Shown: positions 60,201 through 64,000 of the stretch, in pieces
How positions within the stretch are numbered: position 1 is the first letter of the stretch
Layout: the number at the start of each line of letters is the position of its first letter
From: Cyanobacterium stanieri PCC 7202
Lineage (GTDB): Bacteria; Cyanobacteriota; Cyanobacteriia; Cyanobacteriales; Cyanobacteriaceae
Assembly (NCBI GenBank): GCA_000317655.1
Contig: CP003940.1
Location: forward strand, 372,001-436,000
Length of the DNA: 64,000 nucleotides
Reading direction: 5' to 3'
Made by a program: the position numbers and the translations under genes
Notes under the pieces: generated by a model
Seen by the model: only the letters and a program-made list of their open reading frames with translations
The model's database searches: none
What the model was told of the DNA's origin: nothing

Positions 60201-60838
60201 ATAGGTAATTGCTTAATTTGTGCTTCTATTTTTTTTTCTCTTGTAATGACAATACAACTTACCTGATGGTGGTTCATTTTTCGGGCGATGTTGATCAGGG
60301 ATGCTTTTTCGTCATCACAAATAACCTCGGGAATCATAACTTCTTTGACTTGCCGTAATTTGAGTAAGTCAATGGGGCGAGATAGTTGTCTCAAACTTTC
60401 GTGGGTAATCAAACCGATAAGGTGCTCTTGATCATCCAAAATGGGCAGGTGACGAATGTTATGTTGGTACAGTAAATTAATAACTGAGAATATATCCGTA
60501 AATTGATTTTCGGGGAAGGTAATCACGGGACTCACCATGACTTCCCCAATGATTATATTACTTAGACTTTGATTATTGATCGTTAAACGAACTATATCTC
60601 TCTCGGTGAGAATACCAATGACTTTTTCACCGTCCACGACGATAACACAGCTTGATCTAGCTTCTATCTCCAAGGATTTTTTATTATTATCTTGGTGATA
60701 GGGTGTTTCACAAGAAGAACGAATGCCGCTCATAAGGGCGATCGCATCTTGGACTGTCGCTTGAGGCGATACAGTGAGGGGATGACGAATAATCCCTTTT
60801 TGTAATTGCTCAATGGTCAGAGGAGTATAATTTAGCAT
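54254..60838 (-). CDS. Giant hybrid sensor histidine kinase (4 CBS, GAF, 8 PAS, GAF, HisKA, HATPase, REC)
   Basis: 2194 residues, no membrane helix. Two CBS pairs cover residues about 7-155 and 165-295, then a coiled coil. GAF1 (about 350-505) resembles phytochrome-type GAFs and has Cys412 in QDSCF and Cys442 in PDCYIQLVEKY. Eight PAS/PAC units centre near 535, 680, 815, 970, 1095, 1225, 1360 and 1480. A second GAF lies at about 1600-1750. The kinase core has His1812 in MSHELRTPLNAILG, an N-box NLLNNAVKFTPEGGN and G-boxes DTGIGIPPNKF and GTGLGLSLVKRI. The receiver has Asp2126 in DLILMDIQMPKMSGFD. All kinase and receiver residues look intact. The REC-kinase gene at 60937 is just upstream on the same strand. 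Confidence 0.95.
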   Translation of the reverse strand: MLNYTPLTIEQLQKGIIRHPLTVSPQATVQDAIALMSGIRSSCETPYHQDNNKKSLEIEARSSCVIVVDGEKVIGILTERDIVRLTINNQSLSNIIIGEVMVSPVITFPENQFTDIFSVINLLYQHNIRHLPILDDQEHLIGLITHESLRQLSRPIDLLKLRQVKEVMIPEVICDDEKASLINIARKMNHHQVSCIVITREKKIEAQIKQLPIGIVSERDLVQFQALNLDFNNYKAKDVMSSPPITVGLDESLLTVQHLMEKHLIRRLLVIGEQQEIRGIVTQTNILKALNPIEIYGMATMLEKRVKQLEQEKYALLQNRNRELEKTVTQRTKELQNRIKREQLIADISDHIRESLQLDNILNTCVEELRTFSKCDRVLVYQFNQDWSGVIVAESVGKGLLQSIGNIVQDSCFQESLAHNRIFTTTEVIAINNIYNHGYPDCYIQLVEKYHIKANLIVPIRIQGKLWGLLIGHQCQDFRQWQEEDTSLFKEIASALAIAIKQSINYHNLENELKERKKAEELLKESENRFRQLAENIDQVFYLIDREEEQMLYVSPNYELIWGKSCQSLYDDPQSYLNIIHPEDRHLLIQAKELREQGFQTTSEFRIIRPDGEIRWILNRTFPIKNSINNIHERTCGIAEDITEGKLNEIELTKSQQQIETTSFRLKEAQRIAKLGHWEYNHLQNTLYWSKQCYSIFGISSSEFTPSYEGFLQLIHHEDRTLVNHYYNDHLENQTDYNICHRIIRTDGQIKYVQEQCETEYDEDGTPLISRGTVQDITKLKEAELKLAQLNQELETKVAERTQELWNINHLQAMILDGTDYAIISIDCNGYIKTFNQGAENMLGYKADEVINQVSPLQFVDQQEAENHITKISQELGQETPFDINAFTIKSRLDMVNEFTITHIHKDGTRFPVQMRINPLKNEQGEIVGFLGIGKDITKEEQARSDRKRHEIERQQLLQELSAFKLGLDESAIVAITDSEGIISYVNGKFVNVSGYSENELIGKTHKIVNSGYHPRSFFKNLWDTLKKGEIWRGEICNRSKLGSLYWVESTIVPFLDREGNPFQYLAIRFDITARKLGEIRIRKENTFRQQILEQMGDGLSISYAVSEHPFIRFTVWNPKMEIITGYTLEEINNHGWYRILCPHSENQTEAIQRIKTMGQGSNLIGMVEEWEIITKTGDKRTITISTSVLAQEDNHNFVLAVIQDITDRKAKEKENILLKEQLEFVLSSSPAIIYNCEVNPPNYHPKFLSPNVQSILKHDHQKFLSGSLAWHEFIHPDDVSMVFPEMEKQLFTNDHYRCEYRFLTGDNEYVWLQDEMILLRDEYGNPLEIVGYTSNINERKQAQIELKNKTEELDQFFSLAIDLLCIANTDGYFIRLNKEWEKLLGYPLKQLEGSLFLDYIHPDDLSLTLEAIKEIQQGLEIASFTNRYRCADGSYRWLEWRCAPKQNYIYAAARDITDRKKNEEDINRHLAAIEAAMNGIAILQGDNFLYANKAHHEMFGYQQGELIGKNWRILYHPKKIKLIEQDIFPVLMTDGAWYGEIEAKKKDGSIFDEGLSLTVTDNNLLICICQDVTLRKQYEAEKLTLIDTIQRNNQLLSIISKAESKFITAENRLTIFEQLLSDLLELTNSEYGFIGEVLFREDGSAFMEENFIKIKGVPYLQTHSITNIAWNEETQKFYDENYQAGMQFTNMNTLFGAVIMTGKPVIANSPSTDPRRGGIPSEHPPLNAFLGLPFFSDNKLIGIVGIANAPGGYDNSVVEYLQPFLMTCSILIEGYRLDAGQKLAEKELFKSNQQLMKANRLKDEFLANMSHELRTPLNAILGMTEGLSEQIFGEINNKQLKALETIERSGTHLLELINDILDLAKIEAGQLELQLSNVSLDSLSESSLTFIKQLAFKKRIKLNTEIPTNVPCLMIDERKIRQVLINLLNNAVKFTPEGGNISIKISNATPGEIPNFVTKVFKNSENTSLNNVYISVVDTGIGIPPNKFNSLFEPFVQVDSALNRQYSGTGLGLSLVKRIVELHGGFVILSSRVGFGSSFTIALPYNSSACEISQSWNNDNPQIISSNSIQPSSNALILLAEDNEANISTISSYLKAKGYRVIIAKNGEEAVSFSQTEKPDLILMDIQMPKMSGFDAIVQIRQNSETTNIPIIALTALAMKDDQNKCLEIGVNDYFSKPLKLRALTNKIQELLS

Positions 60839-60936
60839 CCGTTTTCACCTTATCAATGTGAATTATTAAAAGGATAATTTGTTGTTATCTTATCTTGGTC
60901 GTTGAAGAAAAAGCGTTGTGGTAGAACAAAAAATAT

Positions 60937-62076
60937 TCAATGTGCGACAGCGGGCAAACTAACTGTTACTCTTATTCTTTCTCCTGCAATGCTACTTACC
61001 TGCATGGTACCTCCACATGCTTTTGTAATTATTTGTACTAACTTAAGCCCGATACCAATTCCTTCTTGCTGATATTTATTTCGATTAAATTGGATAAAAG
61101 TACCGATTTGACCAATTTGTTCTGGTGTCATACCTCGACCATAGTTATCGATGGAAATCTGTAACTGGTTATTTTTAATCTGACTAGAAATAGTAACTTT
61201 CGTATTTTTTTGAGAGAATTTTAGGGCATTACTTACTAATTCTTTAACAATGATACATAAATATTTTTCTTGTATTTCAACTTGTGCCTCTTCTATGTCA
61301 AATACCAAATCTTCAGAGCGATCCGATTTCTCTGCAAGTGTTTGAGTCAATGATGTCACCATAGAAGTAGAAAAAGGACATTCACCTTTGATGGATATTT
61401 GTCGATCAGGATTATAGTTAGAAATTTCTAGTTCTAAGAATACGAGAAATCTTTTACTTACATTCACTAAGTTATTAGCAGAAAGCTGTGCAAAATCTAA
61501 TAACTCTGATATTTCTTCCCTATCTAAATTATCAAAATCAGCTTTGAGAATTCCTAAAATACCCATAATGCCATTTAAGGGAGTGTTTAATTCATGGGAT
61601 AAACTAATAGCAATATTACCCGTTAGCTGTCTGATGTTTTCTGCGAGGATGTTGATAGTGTTTCTTTGTAAGACGGAAAATCCACTAATTTGATCGTATT
61701 GAGCCTTAATTCTCAACATCGATTTTACTCTAGCTTTTAATTCCACACTATTAACAGGCTTACCAATAAAATCATCCGCTCCAGACTTTAAACAATGGGA
61801 TAAGTCTTCTTTAGAGTTTAGTGCAGTGACCATAATAATAGGAATACTTTTCCATTTTGGTCTATCCTTTATTTGTCTGCATACCTCAATGCCATCCAAC
61901 TCAGGCATCATCACATCAAGCAAAATTAAGTCGGGCTGTACGTCTTCTAAGCAGGCGATCCCATCATAGCCGTTGAAAGCGTAATGTAAGTTATAGTTTT
62001 CTTCACTCAAAAATGTTTCGATAACATCAAAATTATCTGGCTCATCATCAACAACTAAAATGGTGTAATTTTTCAT
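60937..62076 (-). CDS. Receiver-histidine kinase protein
   Basis: 379 residues. Receiver domain 1-120 with Asp54 in ILLDVMMPELDGIEV and Lys in FIGKPVNSVEL. HisKA with His161 in SLSHELNTPLNGIMG; HATPase with LVSNALKFSQK, NYGRGMTPEQIG and GIGIGLKLVQII. All signal residues are present. This REC-first layout is common in cyanobacterial kinases that receive phosphate from another kinase. It lies upstream of the giant sensor kinase in the same direction, 98 bp away, and may form a relay with it. ATG start. Confidence 0.93.
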   Translation of the reverse strand: MKNYTILVVDDEPDNFDVIETFLSEENYNLHYAFNGYDGIACLEDVQPDLILLDVMMPELDGIEVCRQIKDRPKWKSIPIIMVTALNSKEDLSHCLKSGADDFIGKPVNSVELKARVKSMLRIKAQYDQISGFSVLQRNTINILAENIRQLTGNIAISLSHELNTPLNGIMGILGILKADFDNLDREEISELLDFAQLSANNLVNVSKRFLVFLELEISNYNPDRQISIKGECPFSTSMVTSLTQTLAEKSDRSEDLVFDIEEAQVEIQEKYLCIIVKELVSNALKFSQKNTKVTISSQIKNNQLQISIDNYGRGMTPEQIGQIGTFIQFNRNKYQQEGIGIGLKLVQIITKACGGTMQVSSIAGERIRVTVSLPAVAH

Positions 62077-62420
62077 ATATAATCTCTTATTTTGTCATTT
62101 TTATGACTCTACTTATAAGAGTATTATAACAGAAAATTTTATTCACAAAATACACTTGATTGCCCTGTATATATATAAATATAAAGCTAAATAACGATAA
62201 TTTATAATCATATTTATTGATTTCATCACTTAAGTAATACTTAAGTTGTTTAATATTTTAGTAATTTATTATTAAGTAATATTGCTGATAATTTAGATAA
62301 TAAAAATTGTGATTTGATTTAATGAAGAAGCTGAAAATTCATAAATAACTAGTTACGCACAAAATCCCATCGTCAAAATAATTTAATCATTGATCAAGTA
62401 AAGCCATCTATAAAATTGAT

Positions 62421-62549
62421 ATGACTAGCAATAATTCTCTCAATCCTATCCAATAAGGTTTAAGAATTGCTGTTGTTGCTACAGCATCTGTCGTGGAAAC
62501 TATCCAACATAGAGAAAGATTTAATCAAAAAATTAGCAAGTTAATCTGA
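62421..62549 (+). pseudogene. Possible short degenerate reading frame
   Basis: ATG at 62421 opens 11 codons, then a TAA at 62454; the same frame continues to TGA at 62547 (RIAVVATASVVETIQHRERF). No family recognised. It may be chance. The rest of the 630-bp gap 62077-62706 is AT-rich without a gene, RNA or clear repeat that I can support. Confidence 0.25.
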
Positions 62550-62706
62550 GACTTATAGGGAAAATCTGAGTGCACCTCAGTTAAGCCTAAGCCTAGCTGT
62601 ATACCTACTTTTGATACTGTGGAGTTGTTATCTAAATTTTTGGTATTTTATTTTTATCAATTGATTCCAAAATGCTAAAATTAAATTTTAGCCCCAAGGT
62701 TGAGCC

Positions 62707-64000
62707 ATGAGTAAGTGCTTTAATCCTGACTGCCTAACAGAAAACTATCCCCATGATGATACGTGCAAAAATTGCGGGTCCAAGTTAATCCTCAAAAGTC
62801 GTTATCGTGCCATCAGAATTATTGGGGAGGGGGGTTTTGGCAGAACTTTTTATGGGGTAGATGAAGCTGACGGGGTTAAATCTCCATGTGTGATTAAACA
62901 ATTTTTACCCCAAGCACAGGGTAGCAATAATCGAAAAAAAGCTAAGGCTCTTTTTGCCCAAGAGGCGAAGCAGTTGGAAAAATTAGGCTCTCATCCACAG
63001 ATACCGAAGTTTTTTGATTATTTCAGCCAAGATAATCATCAGTATCTATTACAAGAATTTATTGATGGAGATAATTTGGCTCAAGAGTTAGCCCTAGAGG
63101 GGGTTTTTGGCGAGAAAAAAGTAAGAGATTTATTGCTTAATCTTTTGCCTGTGTTGAAGTTTGTCCATGACAATCAAGTTATACACCGAGATATAAAACC
63201 AGAAAATATTATCCGTCGTCCCAGGGATAATCAATGGTTTTTGGTAGATTTTGGTGCGTCTAAGGTGGTGCAAAATGCGGATTTGGCGGTGACAAGTACG
63301 GTGATTGGTTCTGCTCAATATTCAGCCCCTGAGCAGACTTTTGGCAAGACCAATTATTATAGTGATTTGTATAGCTTGGGGGTGACTTGTCTTTATCTGA
63401 TTACGGGTATCAAGCCTTTTGATTTATTTGATACGGGGGAAGGGGAGTGGGTATGGCGAGATTATTTAGTTAAAAATCCCATTAGTGAGGGTTTGGGTAG
63501 GGTATTGGATAAGTTGGTGGAGAGTCGAATTAATAAGCGTTTCCAGACGGTGGATGAGGTTTTGGAGGCTTTGGATAAGGTGGAGGATGTGGTGGCTCAA
63601 AGTTCTGCTGATTTATATTTTGAGCGGGGTAACTATTATTTGGAGTTGCAGGATTATAAAAATGCTTTGGATTGTTTTCAGAATGTCATTAGAATTGATC
63701 CAAGTTATGGTTTTGCTTATCAGAGAAGGGATTTTGCTCATCAGCAGTTGGCAAAGTTGGATCGCAAGGGTAATTTATCTTGGAGGCTAAAAAAAGTGTT
63801 GCAGTTATCTCCTTTTGTGGCTTTCGGGGCGATCGCACTTTACGCTTTATTACCAACTTCTGGGAGGATGGTTGATGTGGTTAATCCTGTGGAGGCGGAG
63901 TCTGTGGAAGTGAATTCCCGTGATTTTTCGGATTTATTACCCTCACGATATTATGAATTAGGTAATAGAGCCTATGATAGAGGGAGTTATGATGTGGCGA
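62707..64000 (+). CDS. Four-cysteine Ser/Thr protein kinase with TPRs, 5' part
   Basis: The frame is open from the ATG at 62707 to the window edge (431 codons seen), so the gene continues. The N-terminal zinc-ribbon-like motif is Cys4, Cys9, Cys20 and Cys23 (MSKCFNPDC, TCKNCG). The kinase domain spans about 33-290: GEGGFGRTFYG, CVIKQF, VIHRDIKPENII, VDFGASKV, SAPEQTFG. A TPR unit follows (ADLYFERGNYYLELQDYKNA). Then come one membrane helix (SPFVAFGAIALYALLP, near 370) and the start of another TPR (YELGNRAYDRGSYD). Layout is like cyanobacterial Pkn2-type kinases with N-terminal cysteines (SpkB-like). All catalytic residues are present. Confidence 0.93.
   Translation, partial: MSKCFNPDCLTENYPHDDTCKNCGSKLILKSRYRAIRIIGEGGFGRTFYGVDEADGVKSPCVIKQFLPQAQGSNNRKKAKALFAQEAKQLEKLGSHPQIPKFFDYFSQDNHQYLLQEFIDGDNLAQELALEGVFGEKKVRDLLLNLLPVLKFVHDNQVIHRDIKPENIIRRPRDNQWFLVDFGASKVVQNADLAVTSTVIGSAQYSAPEQTFGKTNYYSDLYSLGVTCLYLITGIKPFDLFDTGEGEWVWRDYLVKNPISEGLGRVLDKLVESRINKRFQTVDEVLEALDKVEDVVAQSSADLYFERGNYYLELQDYKNALDCFQNVIRIDPSYGFAYQRRDFAHQQLAKLDRKGNLSWRLKKVLQLSPFVAFGAIALYALLPTSGRMVDVVNPVEAESVEVNSRDFSDLLPSRYYELGNRAYDRGSYDVA

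Noticed and set aside
62421-62549. Short gene with an in-frame TAA
   Set aside because: It was kept only as a low-confidence degenerate frame; recoding or a selenoprotein is not supported (the stop is TAA, not TGA).

Overview
The window is chromosomal DNA from a cyanobacterium. This follows from phycocyanin cpcBA, psbA and psbK, a PedR-type regulator, DUF1816 and DUF3172 proteins, a four-cysteine Ser/Thr kinase, many HIP1 (GCGATCGC) sites and heptamer tandem repeats of the cyanobacterial STRR kind. The low GC content and gene set suggest a unicellular relative of Cyanobacterium or Geminocystis. That placement is inference from gene content only.

Layout. 1-1378: 3' part of a secreted CHRD / choice-of-anchor / DUF4114 protein, then a decayed IS200/IS605-like remnant. 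1.7-8.7 kb: pdhA, a DUF389 membrane protein, a VWA protein, a degenerate REC-GGDEF protein, nusB, DUF1816 and a SpoU-type rRNA methyltransferase. 9.1-10.2 kb: cpcBA without linker genes. 11.2-20.4 kb: (p)ppGpp synthetase/hydrolase, a shortened FIST protein, fused pabAB, and gyrB carrying a 548-residue intein. 20.5-24.6 kb: two glycosyltransferases, a Uma2 protein and psbA. 24.9-42.3 kb: mostly housekeeping genes (TPR protein, dnaG, miaA, glmS, glyA, dnaN, psbK, acpP, fabF, exonuclease III), with a solitary dndE and a PedR-like regulator among them.

42.6-44.4 kb is a compact three-gene operon: pilin-like protein, PapD-like chaperone and small secreted protein. No usher is present. Next to it lies a 415-bp tandem array of GC-rich hairpins. 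45.1-47.7 kb is feoB, feoA and a DUF2281 protein, with a 234-bp inverted-repeat element between feoA and feoB. 47.8-52.7 kb is a cyanate uptake and degradation operon, with a perfect NtcA box (GTA-N8-TAC) at a class II promoter position. Its order is substrate-binding protein, permease, ATPase, DUF1348, cyanase. A second inverted-repeat element of the same family lies between its first two genes.

52.9-62.1 kb holds hisC, a decayed hicB-like gene, a 2194-residue hybrid sensor kinase (4 CBS, 2 GAF, 8 PAS, kinase, receiver) and a REC-histidine kinase. The window ends inside a four-cysteine Ser/Thr kinase gene that runs off the right edge.

The points most worth a second look are the usherless chaperone-pilin operon, the gyrB intein with a Cro/C1-type helix-turn-helix, the NtcA-linked cyanate operon with its long cysteine-containing leader on the binding protein, the inverted-repeat element family that splits two operons, the solitary DndE, and the GAF domain with both cysteines of a DXCF cyanobacteriochrome.
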